From the NCBI RefSeq assembly GCF_020829645.1, contig NZ_JAIVFS010000026.1:37286-101285 (forward strand): 64,000 nucleotides of DNA, given 5' to 3'. The notes below the pieces were generated by a model. It was not told where the DNA came from, ran no database searches, and saw only the letters and a program-made list of their open reading frames with translations. This document shows positions 27,411 to 36,073 of the stretch, piece by piece. The stretch is from Nostoc mirabile CHAB5784 (GTDB lineage: Bacteria; Cyanobacteriota; Cyanobacteriia; Cyanobacteriales; Nostocaceae). Position numbers and translations under genes: made by a program. Each line of letters opens with the position of its first letter. Within the stretch, counting starts at the first letter, position 1.

Positions 27411-27424
27411 GTAATTATTTGGTC

Positions 27425-28540
27425 ATGAATGTAGTTATTATCGGTTGTGGTGTGGTTGGGGCTGCGATCGCCTATGAACTCAGTCAAGTAAAAGGGCTGA
27501 AAATCACAGTTTGCGATCGGCAAGCACCAGCACAAGCTTCTACGGGCGCTGCACTTGGCGTTTTAATGGGCGCAATCAGCCAAAAAATTAAGGGCAAAGC
27601 TTGGCAGATGCGACAAACTAGCATCCAACGCTATGAGACTTTGATTCCTGAACTAGAAGCTTTAACAGGTCGTAAAATCCCCTTTAACCGCCAGGGAATT
27701 CTCAGTCTTGGTTTGGAAGAGGAGAATTTAGCAGCATGGGAAAAACTTGTGGAAGTTCGCCACTCTCAAGGCTGGCATTTAGAAATATGGGATACGGCTA
27801 AACTCCAGAATATCTGTCCTCAAGTTGATAGCGAAACAATTACTGGTGCTGTCTATTCTCCTCAAGATCGTCAACTTGATCCAACTGCTCTCACATTAGC
27901 TTTAGTTGAGGCTGCCCAGCAAAACGGTGTGACTTTCAAATTTGGTGTGGCTGTTTTGGATGTCCAAACCTCACCACCTGAATCTTCTCCCCAATTTTGC
28001 AATCAACTTGAGACTACAGAAGGAAAAATAGCGGCTGATTGGGTTGTAGTCGCAGCAGGGCTAGGTTCAACACCACTGACAGCAAAATTAAATCAAATAA
28101 TTGATATCCGCCCCGTACTTGGGCAAGCATTGCAAATGCACGTAGGGCATCCGTTGGGTAATCCAGACTTCCAGCCAGCAATAACGGGTAACGATGTGCA
28201 TATTGTTCCTGTGGGCGGTGGAGATTATTGGGTGGGTGCAACAGTGGAATTTCCCAACAATGGCGATGAAATACCGCCAAATCAAGAACTGCTGGAATCC
28301 GTTAGAGAACAAGCCATCGCATTTTGTCCAGAATTAGCCACAGCAACTATTCTCCGCACTTGGTCAGGGTTACGTCCCCGTCCTGAAGGACGCCCAGCCC
28401 CAGTTATTGGTAAGTTGCCAGGGTTTAGTAACATCCTCCTAGCTACCGGACACTATCGCAACGGCGTTTTACTAGCGCCCGCCACAGCTTATACGATTCG
28501 TGAGATGATTATTTCTCAGGAAGTGGGGAGTGGGGAGTAG
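27425..28540 (+). CDS. FAD-dependent amino-acid oxidase family protein (ThiO/DAO-like)
   Basis: 371 aa from ATG 27425 (MNVVIIGCGVVGAAIAYELS), where GxGxxG dinucleotide-binding residues 7-12 sit at the N-terminus as in DAO-family enzymes. Further features: QASTGAALGVLMG, the FAD contact VVVAAGLGS, and the C-terminal TGHYRNGVLLAPATA. Family members such as glycine oxidase ThiO oxidise amines to supply thiazole synthesis, but no thi gene is near, so the substrate is open. A frame running from 27329 adds 32 residues of translated repeat and is rejected. The last few residues (EVGSGE) are also repeat-derived, so the original stop may have been lost. Confidence 0.85.
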   Translation: MNVVIIGCGVVGAAIAYELSQVKGLKITVCDRQAPAQASTGAALGVLMGAISQKIKGKAWQMRQTSIQRYETLIPELEALTGRKIPFNRQGILSLGLEEENLAAWEKLVEVRHSQGWHLEIWDTAKLQNICPQVDSETITGAVYSPQDRQLDPTALTLALVEAAQQNGVTFKFGVAVLDVQTSPPESSPQFCNQLETTEGKIAADWVVVAAGLGSTPLTAKLNQIIDIRPVLGQALQMHVGHPLGNPDFQPAITGNDVHIVPVGGGDYWVGATVEFPNNGDEIPPNQELLESVREQAIAFCPELATATILRTWSGLRPRPEGRPAPVIGKLPGFSNILLATGHYRNGVLLAPATAYTIREMIISQEVGSGE

Positions 28541-28690
28541 GGAGTGGGGAGTGGGGGGGTGAGGGAGCAGGAGGGGCAGGGGAAGCTGGCGTTGCAGGGG
28601 CAGAAAGAATAACTAATGCCCCATGCCCAATGCCCAATGCCCAATGCCCAATGCCCAATTCCCAATTCCCAATTCCCAATGCCCAATATA
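28522..28690. repeat. GGGGAGT and CCCAATG tandem repeats
   Basis: GTGGGGAGTAGG-type units run from inside the end of the oxidoreductase gene to ~28556, and CCCAATG heptamers occupy ~28615-28685. Confidence 0.85.
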
Positions 28691-28700
28691 GGAAAATAGC

Positions 28701-29552
28701 GTGTCAATAACAGAACATAAAATCAATGTAGATTCACTGGAATGGTTTTATCGGGAATCTTTACCAATCGGTAGAACTGACTTAGCGCCTGTGTTGTTGC
28801 TACACGGCTTAGTTTCACAAAGTTATAGTTGGCGTAATATTATACCTGCTTTGGCGAATCAGGGTACAAGAGCGATCGCACCAGATTGGATTGGTTACGG
28901 CAATTCTTTAAAACCAGAAAAACGAGATTTTGCTTACACGCCCGATGCTTTTATCACAGCTTTAGAAGGATTTGTTAAAGCGCTAGAACTTGAACATTTT
29001 TCTTTAGTTGTCCAAGGTTTTTTAGGTTCTGTAGGACTACAATATGCTTTGCGTCATCCAGAACAAATTGCCAATTTAGCTATTTTAAATACACCAATTT
29101 CAACTGCTGCCAGATTACCCTGGAAAATTAAACAAATGGGTTTACCTTTGGCAGGTGAAGTCATGACCCAAGACCCGCTTTTAGTTGACCGGACGCTAGA
29201 AGGTGGAAGCCGTTATCGCATAGGAGATAAAGAATTAGATGTTTATCGAAAACCATTTTTAAAAAGTTCTTCATCTGGGCGGAGTCTCTTATCAAGTATT
29301 CGCAATTTACAGCTAGATTCAGCAATGAAAGAAATCGAATCTGGCTTTAAAGAATGGCAACAGCCAATTCTGATTCAATGGGGTATAATTGACCCTTGGT
29401 TACCCGTAGAGATTGCCCAAAATTTTGCCAATTCTGTACCAAATACCGAATTAATAAAACTTAATAACGTTGGACATTATCCTCAAGAACACTACCACGA
29501 AGCGATTTTGGAAGACCTTTTACCCTTTGTGCGTCGTAAAGATGCTCATTGA
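28701..29552 (+). CDS. alpha/beta hydrolase-fold protein without the canonical nucleophile
   Basis: 283 aa from GTG 28701 with AGGAAA upstream. Fold features: LLLHGLVSQSYSWRNIIPAL (oxyanion HG), APDWIGYGNS, and late Asp (GIIDPWLP) and His (NVGHYPQEH). At the nucleophile elbow, where GHSMGG would be usual, the sequence is VVQGFLGSVGLQYAL: Ser is replaced by Gly. The protein otherwise looks intact, so either it uses another residue or it has a non-catalytic role. It resembles haloalkane-dehalogenase-like cyanobacterial proteins. Confidence 0.85.
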   Translation: MSITEHKINVDSLEWFYRESLPIGRTDLAPVLLLHGLVSQSYSWRNIIPALANQGTRAIAPDWIGYGNSLKPEKRDFAYTPDAFITALEGFVKALELEHFSLVVQGFLGSVGLQYALRHPEQIANLAILNTPISTAARLPWKIKQMGLPLAGEVMTQDPLLVDRTLEGGSRYRIGDKELDVYRKPFLKSSSSGRSLLSSIRNLQLDSAMKEIESGFKEWQQPILIQWGIIDPWLPVEIAQNFANSVPNTELIKLNNVGHYPQEHYHEAILEDLLPFVRRKDAH

Positions 29553-29870
29553 GAATATACCTCTGGCAAAAGTCCCTAACACCCCACCCCCAACCCCTCC
29601 CCGCTCTTCGGGAGGGGAGACAAAGCGTAGCTTTGGCGGGGTGGGGTTCTTATTTTGGATTTATGCAAGAGGTCTAATATACCTCTGGCAAAAATCGATA
29701 TTATAAAAATGAACCAAGATTACCACAGATAAATCATAGATATTTATCTGTGGTAAAAAATAAATTCTGGATTTTTGCTAGATTGATAAATGTTATCCCC
29801 GCCTGCATTTGTGAACTTTTTATTACCATTAAAAATGCATCACAACCACAAGTAAAGGAGATTAGTCTTC
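29553..29870. other. intergenic with a GC-rich hairpin repeat
   Basis: 29576-29652 contains CACCCCACCCCCAACCCC, then its inverted partner GGCGGGGTGGGG; a dispersed hairpin repeat inserted between genes. GTAAAGGAG lies close to the hemJ start. No gene seen. Confidence 0.6.
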
Positions 29871-30452
29871 ATGGCTTATTCATGGTTTAAAGCCTTTCAT
29901 ATTGTCGGATTTGTAGTTTGGTTCGCTGGTTTGTTCTACTTAGTTCGTCTTTTTATCTATCACGTTGAAGCGAACCAAGAGGCTGAACCAGCGCGAACGA
30001 TACTGAAAAATCAGTATCAAATTATGGAAAAGCGTCTCTACTCTATCATCACCAACCCAGGAATGTACGTGACGATCGCAATGGCCATCGGTTTATTAAC
30101 TACTGAACCGGACGTTTTAAAAGAGGGTTGGTTGCACATAAAACTGCTGTTTGTTGCCATTTTAATTGGCTATCATCATTACTGCGCTCGGCTGATGAAA
30201 AAGTTAGCAGTAGATGAATGTGGCTGGAATAGTCAGCAATTACGTGCTTTAAATGAAGCACCCACAGTTATGTTAGTAGCGATCGTCCTGCTGGCTGTGT
30301 TTAAGAATAATCTACCTACAGATATCGCTGCTTGGGCTATTTTCGCCATGATTGTTTTGATGGCAGTCACTATTCAACTTTACGCCAAAAAACGCAGGCA
30401 AGATAAAGAAAAGTTGACGGCACAAATAGGGCAACCACAAGAACAAAGTTAG
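29871..30452 (+). CDS. hemJ: protoporphyrinogen IX oxidase, HemJ type
   Basis: 193 aa with about four to five membrane helices. N-terminal WFKAFHIVGFVVWFAGLFYL carries the conserved His; ITNPGMYVTIAMAIGLL and GWLHIKLLFVAILIGYHHYC carry further conserved residues, and LRALNEAPTVMLVAIVLLAV is typical. HemJ oxidises protoporphyrinogen IX to protoporphyrin IX in haem and chlorophyll synthesis, in the cytoplasmic membrane. AAAGGAG precedes the ATG. Confidence 0.93.
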   Translation: MAYSWFKAFHIVGFVVWFAGLFYLVRLFIYHVEANQEAEPARTILKNQYQIMEKRLYSIITNPGMYVTIAMAIGLLTTEPDVLKEGWLHIKLLFVAILIGYHHYCARLMKKLAVDECGWNSQQLRALNEAPTVMLVAIVLLAVFKNNLPTDIAAWAIFAMIVLMAVTIQLYAKKRRQDKEKLTAQIGQPQEQS

Positions 30453-30491
30453 ACAAACCTCTCCCTGCCTTGAACTAAAGTTCAAGTCTGT

Positions 30492-30520
30492 CCCTCTCCG
30501 AGTCGGAGAGGGAAAAGTTT
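30492..30520 (+). terminator. hairpin after hemJ
   Basis: CCCTCTCCGAGTCGGAGAGG plus G is a perfect stem of about nine pairs (30492-30512), followed by AAAAGTTTTGTG. It also fits a dispersed repeat family, so termination is likely but not proved. Confidence 0.6.
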
Positions 30521-30626
30521 TGTGTTTCACGTTAAGTTGAGACTTATAACAGCTGTGCTACCCTGCCAAAGGTTGCATTACAACAACAAATGCTACCCAT
30601 TAACCATTACCTCATCCTGGAAACGT

Positions 30627-31520
30627 TTACAGTAAATCATCCCCAGGAATCACGGTAGTGTAAAAAGTATATTTGCGATTAGCGACATAACGGCGGTCTT
30701 GTTTAATAATCGCCATAAACTCTCTATGTCCCTCACGAGTCCGTCCCACTAAACAACCCGCGCTAGCAAGGCGAATATCATTCCGGGGAAAATCAAAGCC
30801 GTAGTGTTGATTCACATAAAAATCATCACCTGTATCAAGTTTGTCGCCAGTCCGTTTAAAATCTTTGTTGAAATCTCTACAAACAGTTATATCTCCAACC
30901 TGCACTAATGCTTCGTGAGGCTCTGCTGTGCCGTGGGTACCAACAGCCCAAGCTTTGTATTGTCCAAACTGAATCCTAGCTGCTCCTTTGGGATTCATCG
31001 GACTATAAGTGTAGTACTTCCCTGGTTCTGTAGTAGCTTCCCAGTGATCTATGATTTTGGGAACGCCATTTACTACTTCAATGACAATCCGCCGATCGTT
31101 AAATTGATTGGGTGTATCACTGTTGAGAGTCCAGTTTGCATCTATGCCCTCTACATAAACAATGTTGTATTCTTTTGGATTGGTAAATACCTGATAACCT
31201 TTGGATAGCATATATTTCACAATCTTACTAGGGATGTCATTGCCTAGTTTTAAAGGGGGTTTAGGAAGATCATCTATTTTGGTTTCAATTAGTTTCTTAG
31301 CTGTGACTGCTCCTAAAAAGCCACTCTCTTCAGTCTTTGTTAATTCTTGAAATTTTTTGAGAGATATCACAGAAACAGGGCCAAATTTACCATCGGCTGG
31401 AGGTTCCAGCAAACCTAAGCCGATTAACAGTATCTGAATCTGACGAGCTAAGTCTGCATCCTCAGCGATCGCGTCGAATGCCCATTTCTCATCTTTTCCC
31501 AAGAAATCTTGTAGTTTCAT
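30627..31520 (-). CDS. peptidoglycan-binding protein with catalytic-looking Cys domain
   Basis: 297 aa. Residues ~22-85 form a PG_binding_1 domain (LLIGLGLLEPPADGKFGPVS). The C-terminal half (VNQHYGFDFPRNDIRLASAGC) ends in a conserved ASAGCLVG, reminiscent of the SHGC motif of L,D-transpeptidases and of phage-type wall enzymes; a transpeptidase role is inferred only. No signal peptide is visible, so export would be non-classical or by a holin-like path. It is divergent from a lysozyme-family gene 1.15 kb away. Confidence 0.65.
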   Translation of the reverse strand: MKLQDFLGKDEKWAFDAIAEDADLARQIQILLIGLGLLEPPADGKFGPVSVISLKKFQELTKTEESGFLGAVTAKKLIETKIDDLPKPPLKLGNDIPSKIVKYMLSKGYQVFTNPKEYNIVYVEGIDANWTLNSDTPNQFNDRRIVIEVVNGVPKIIDHWEATTEPGKYYTYSPMNPKGAARIQFGQYKAWAVGTHGTAEPHEALVQVGDITVCRDFNKDFKRTGDKLDTGDDFYVNQHYGFDFPRNDIRLASAGCLVGRTREGHREFMAIIKQDRRYVANRKYTFYTTVIPGDDLL

Positions 31521-31815
31521 TATGCACCTACCTTAATTTACTTACTTCTAAGTATAAACATCATTTTCACGATTGATGTTGTTTGAAACAATACTCTTAA
31601 GCAAAATGTAATGTTAGAATTTTTACTATTAATTTATAATCCAACACCCGAAAAATTTACAATTTATACAGTATAAAAACTATTTATTCGCAAAATACTT
31701 GCGTAATTATATTTAAATAAACAGAAAGGTATAAATCCAGCAGGACTTACGCACTCAAAACCTGAAAACTCGATCCCCCCTTAAAAAGGCTACAGTCTAC
31801 ACACAAGTCTTTTCA

Positions 31816-32000
31816 CCTGCAATGGCATTGTTTTGACTAACAATGGCATTGTTTTGACTGGCAATGGCATTGTTTTGACTAACAATGGCATTGTATCGAC
31901 TGACAATGGCATTGTATCGACTAACAATGGCATTGTTTTGACTGACAATGGCATTGTATCGACTAACAATGGCATTGTATCGACTAACAATGGCATTTTT
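31816..32000. repeat. 21-bp minisatellite, nearly 9 units (array 2)
   Basis: Units of 21 bases of the form CTAACAATGGCATTGTTTTG plus A, varying at fixed positions (TTTTGA versus TATCGA; CTAAC versus CTGAC/CTGGC). No indels. Sequence unrelated to arrays 1 and 3. Confidence 0.92.
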
Positions 32001-32321
32001 CTGGTTCCCATGCTTTGCATGAGAATGAGGAAAGCCTCATCAAGCTAGGTTTTTAGGACTTGTGTGTACACCGTAGCTTAAAAAGGGGGGATCTGAAAAG
32101 CCCGCTTTTTAAGGGGAGCCAGTGCGTTGGGCGGGTTTCCCGACTTGAAGCAACTGCCGGCGGCTCTGCTGACTTGTTCGCTCTTAGCGTTCCCGTAGGG
32201 TAGCAACTGGCGTGGGTTGGGGGATCTCTTATGCGTAAGTCCTATCCAGAACAAGCTTGTTTATAGAGCAATACGCTTGGGTTAATACCGATTACTTGTG
32301 AGGTTGCATAGAACAAGGCGC

Positions 32322-32535
32322 TTAGAGGTTGTTTGAAAAGTCCTATTGTGGGTATAAAAAGTTTTAGATCCCTCTAAATCCCCCGATAAATTGGGGGACT
32401 TTGACTCCGGTTCCCCCCTTTTTAAGGGGAGCCAGCGCGGTCTTGGGGTCTCTCCAAGTGGAGCGACTGGCGTGGGTTAGGGGGGATCTAAAAGTGCCTA
32501 AAATCACAGCAAAACACTTTTAAAACAACCTCTTA
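32322..32535. mobile_element. inverted-repeat element, family B copy 1
   Basis: Ends TTAGAGGTTGTTTGAAAAG and CTTTTAAAACAACCTCTTA. The interior has CCCTCTAAATCCCCC / GGGGGGATCT and CCCCCCTTTTTAAGGGG modules. No coding capacity. Sister copy at 47580-47742. Confidence 0.75.
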
Positions 32536-32669
32536 GAGCAAGTTGTCTGACTGAGCTTGATACATCTTGAAAAAATTAATTTTTGTATAAAAAGTTTCAA
32601 AAAATACAGAGGTGAGTTAGTTTCGTCATAATTAAAAAAATCAAGATTATTCTTGGGTGTTTAATAAAA

Positions 32670-33278
32670 ATGGCAAATAAAATACTACTCAGTCTTCAAG
32701 ATTTAAAACCAGAATATCAAAAGCTTTGGAATAGCTGCGAAATCAGACCAGATAAACTGAGCAGTACTCAAAATATAGTTGCGAAAATCATTGCAAATCG
32801 CCCTTGTTACGAAGCATTGGTGCAAAAAATTAATGTGCCTTGGTACTTCATTGCAGTCATCCATAATATGGAATGTTCCCTTAACTTCAGCAAACATTTG
32901 CACAACGGCGACTCGCTAAAAAAACGTACTGTCAACGAACCATCTGGTAGACCACTAGCTGATCCCATCAACGGCTGGGAGGTAGGATACACTTGGGAAG
33001 AAAGCGCTATTGATGCTTTGACAATCAAAGAATTAAACCGAGTAAAAGATTGGAGTTTGCCAGCACAACTTTGGCAGCTAGAGAGATACAACGGTGTTGG
33101 TTATAGACAGTACCATCCAGAAGTTCTCACACCTTACCTGTGGTCAGGGACTAACAACTACAACAAAGGCAAGTATGTAGCAGATGGCAAATGGGATGCT
33201 AATGCCGTTTCTGCCCAAATTGGCGTGGCAGCTTTGTTAAAAGTTTTGATAAAGGAAGCAAATCTTAACATCCAATAA
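32670..33278 (+). CDS. lysozyme-family protein (COG5526-like)
   Basis: 202 aa. Recognisable features of this muramidase-like family: VPWYFIAVIHNMECSLNF (candidate catalytic Glu), GDSLKKRTVNEPSGRP, WEESAIDALT, LERYNGVGYRQY and YLWSGTNNYNKGKYVADGKW. It should cleave peptidoglycan glycan strands. No signal peptide is visible. Normal family length. It may work with the divergent peptidoglycan-binding gene, or either may be phage-derived; no other phage gene is near. Confidence 0.8.
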   Translation: MANKILLSLQDLKPEYQKLWNSCEIRPDKLSSTQNIVAKIIANRPCYEALVQKINVPWYFIAVIHNMECSLNFSKHLHNGDSLKKRTVNEPSGRPLADPINGWEVGYTWEESAIDALTIKELNRVKDWSLPAQLWQLERYNGVGYRQYHPEVLTPYLWSGTNNYNKGKYVADGKWDANAVSAQIGVAALLKVLIKEANLNIQ

Positions 33279-33342
33279 GACGTAGCGAACAACACATGAT
33301 CGCACACTGTTGAGATGAATAAGACTAAGAATATTCTACTCG

Positions 33343-34938
33343 TCAACCAAATAAACGCCCCCAAAAACCCTTCTTCTGATTTCTACAAATCTCTAAGTTG
33401 TGACGAAACGCAGCGCTAGTAGGTTTGAGGTGAATAGCTATTTCTAGTTCTGCGATCGCTTTTTCCAACTTCCCTTGACCGTATAGCGCATTCCCCAGTC
33501 CAGCGTGAGCTTCTGCAAAGTTTGAGTTGATTTTCAGGGCTTTTTGGTAGGCGGCGCTCGCTTCTTCCAACTTCCCTTGCTCGTACCGCACATTCCCCAG
33601 TTCAGTATGAACGAATTCATCGTTTGGGTTGATTTGCAGGAATTTTTGGAAGGCAGCGCTCGCTTCTTCCAACTTCCCTTGCTCGTGCAGCACATTCCCT
33701 AGGTTCCAGTGAGCGGGTTCACAGTTTGGATCGATTTGCAGGGCTTTTTGGAAGGCGACCCTCGCTTCTTCCAACTTCCCTTTCTTGTACAGCACATTCC
33801 CCAGTCCAGTATGAACGAATTCATCGTTCGGGTTGATTTGCAGGGCTTTTTGGAAGGCGACCCTCGCTTCTTCCAACTTCCCTTGACAGTACAGCCCTAA
33901 CCCCAGTTGCCTGTGAACTTGTGCAAAGTTTGGGTTGATTTGCAGGGCTTTTTGGTAGGCGGCGCTCGCTTCTTCCAACTTCTCTTGACAGTGCAGCGCA
34001 TTCCCCAGGTCATAGTGAACTTGTGCAAAGTTTGGGTTGATTTGTAGGGATTTTTGGTAGGCAGCGCTCGCTTCTTTGAACTTCTGTTGAACAAACAGCA
34101 CATTCCCCAGTAGAGCATGAACTTCTGCATAGTTTGGGTCGATTTGCAGGGCTTTTTCGTAGGCGGCGATCACTTCTTCTAACTTCCCTTGCTTGTACAG
34201 CATTAACCCCAGTCCAGCGTGAGCTTGTGCAAAGTTTGGGTCGACTTGCAGGACTTTTTGGAGGGCGGCGATTGCTTCTTCCAACTTCCCTTGCTCGTAC
34301 AGCACTAACCCCAGGTTACTGTGAGCGAGTACAGAGTTCGGGTCAAGACGGAGAGCTGCATTGTAGTAGAGGGCTGCTTCCTCGAACTTTTTAGCTTTGC
34401 CCAAATGCCATGCTTCGTTTATCAGGCTTGTGACTTGATATTGGCGTTCCAATTCTTGTGCAGTTTGTTTGGGGGGTGAGTAATTCGAGTTAGGATCTAA
34501 TTGTGCGATCGCCTTACGAATTCCCTTGACAACTTCTAAGAATGCTTTGTCTCGGTCAGTCCAGCTTTTTATTGGTTCGCGATTACTAGGCAGAGGTGAT
34601 AATTTATCAATGGGAGGATTGTCCCAATCTGCATAGCGTAGCAATATCGGGATCACACGAGCTTTACCTGCTGCATTCTGTTCTAAGGCTCGTGTAACTT
34701 CAACTGTCCAGTGATAATGAGAATTTATGAAATCAGGGCTGATTAACAATAAGATCAGCCCAGCCTGGTTTAAATGCTGATCAATTTCGCCTTTGATTTC
34801 TTACCCAGCGACGATTTTGCGAGCATTCCAACTTGTAATAATGTTTTCCCGAAGCAAAGACGCTAGATGCTTCTCTAACTCTTCGCGCAGTTCTTCATCT
34901 TCTTCGTGATAAGAAATAAAAACTTCAATAGATTTCAT
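33343..34938 (-). pseudogene. TIR-TPR protein gene with an internal stop codon
   Basis: From ATG 34938 the frame encodes MKSIEVFISYHEEDEELREE, a TIR-domain start, and 45 codons in reads KIVAG then TAA (34801-34803), then continues EIKGEIDQHLNQAGLILLL. The TIR catalytic-type Glu is at codon 80 (HWTVEVTRALEQ). TPR repeats of 34 residues (ALQINPNFAQVHYDLGNALH) fill codons ~180-520. Only the stop breaks the 531-codon frame; re-initiation at TTG 34749 would yield a protein lacking the first half of the TIR domain. It starts 38 bp after the next TIR gene on the same strand. Confidence 0.85.
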
Positions 34939-34976
34939 TGGGGATATGACAAGACGCTGGTTGCTTTAAAAGAAGA

Positions 34977-35720
34977 CTACACAAGCTTTTGCTCGATTTC
35001 CTGAAGCTGCCGCTCCAACCGATTTAGTTCTGTTTTGTTTTCCTGAATTTGTTTCTCTAGCTTAAACTTTGTAGCTGTATCAGTTTCAATGGCGTATGCT
35101 TGGCCCAGGCGATCTAATTTTGTACTAGCCAAGTCATACTGTTGTTGCAGTGAATCCCGTTCTTGCTCTAATCGGCGACGCTGGGGTTCAGTTAAACCCC
35201 CACTCGTTGCAGGAAGGCTGGAAATTGCAGGTGTAGTAGTTCTAGAAGCATTTGAGGAAGAGGTTTTTGATTTGGCAATATCTTCAACTACTCTGCGAAT
35301 CCCTTGAGCGACATTTAAAAAAGCCTCATCTTGGTCTTGCCAGGTTGTAATCGGTTTAGCATTTTTGGGAAGTGCTTGTAGTTTACCAAAAGTCGCACCA
35401 TTCCAGTCTGCCGGCCTAAGAATAATCGGAATTATACGAGCTTTCCGCGTTTCATGTCGTTCCATTGCTCGTGTCATTTCTATATCGTAACAATAATCTG
35501 AAACCAGAAAGTCAGCACTTACGAGCAGTAGAATAATATCTGCAACTTCAAGATTTTCATCAATGGCATTTGCCCATTCACTGCCGGGACTGATTTCGCG
35601 ATCGTGCCAAGCTTCAATAACTCCTTGACGTTTCATCATGCTCAGATGAGTTGCTAATTTATCTCGCAACGCTTCATCTTCGTGGGCATAGGAAAAAAAT
35701 ACTTTAACTGCATTAGACAT
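34977..35720 (-). CDS. TIR-domain protein with C-terminal coiled coil
   Basis: 247 aa. TIR domain at residues 4-150: VKVFFSYAHEDEALRDKL, ISPGSEWANAID, and the NADase-type Glu81 in YDIEMTRAM. A Ser/Thr-rich linker (150-172) leads to a coiled coil (175-246, LTEPQRRRLEQERDSLQQQY) of the type found as an adaptor in cyanobacterial conflict proteins. Bacterial TIR domains commonly cleave NAD+ or make signalling ADP-ribose products; activity here is inferred. The gene lies 353 bp downstream of nadE on the same strand and immediately upstream of the TIR-TPR gene. Confidence 0.88.
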   Translation of the reverse strand: MSNAVKVFFSYAHEDEALRDKLATHLSMMKRQGVIEAWHDREISPGSEWANAIDENLEVADIILLLVSADFLVSDYCYDIEMTRAMERHETRKARIIPIILRPADWNGATFGKLQALPKNAKPITTWQDQDEAFLNVAQGIRRVVEDIAKSKTSSSNASRTTTPAISSLPATSGGLTEPQRRRLEQERDSLQQQYDLASTKLDRLGQAYAIETDTATKFKLEKQIQENKTELNRLERQLQEIEQKLV

Positions 35721-36073
35721 ATTTTTGAATCTACTTGATTAAATACCTGTATAAGAGTAGGTAAGTTAATTTTCCCAAAATAAAAGCTTAAAGGGAGAAT
35801 ATTTATTTAACGTGAGTCTCTAACAGCTTATATCATGTTCGTTTAATCAGTCCAATAAAAAGATATCTCCCCGGTTTTACTAAGCAAAAGCTGTCCAACT
35901 CTGATGTAAAGAGGGACAGACTTGAACAAAAATTCAAGGTAGGAAGAGGTTTGATAACTAATTAGGGACTTCCAAGAAATAAATTATCCAAATAAACGAA
36001 CCACAGAGACGCAGAGAACACAGAGGAATAAGGAGGAGAGAGTTTTTTGAGTATTTTTTTATTTGGAAGTCCC
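35721..36073. other. intergenic, nadE to TIR gene
   Basis: Contains a dispersed repeat (ACCACAGAGACGCAGAGAAC, 36000-36020) and the paired sequence GGGACTTCCAAGAAATAAAT / ATTTGGAAGTCCC (35967 and 36060), which forms inverted arms about 100 bp apart. No gene seen. Confidence 0.5.

Larger units (their letters stand above)
31521..32669. other. 1.15-kb intergenic region between two wall-active genes
   Basis: Contains the 21-bp array 2, GC-rich dispersed modules (32060-32240), one end of a family-A element (CAATACGCTTGGGTTAA, 32269-32285) without its partner, and the family-B element. No gene seen. Confidence 0.6.

Noticed and set aside
31790..32048. Short frames over array 2 on both strands
   Set aside because: Period-21 artefact, no gene context.
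32269..32285. Fourth family-A element
   Set aside because: Only one end is present, no partner and no duplication.
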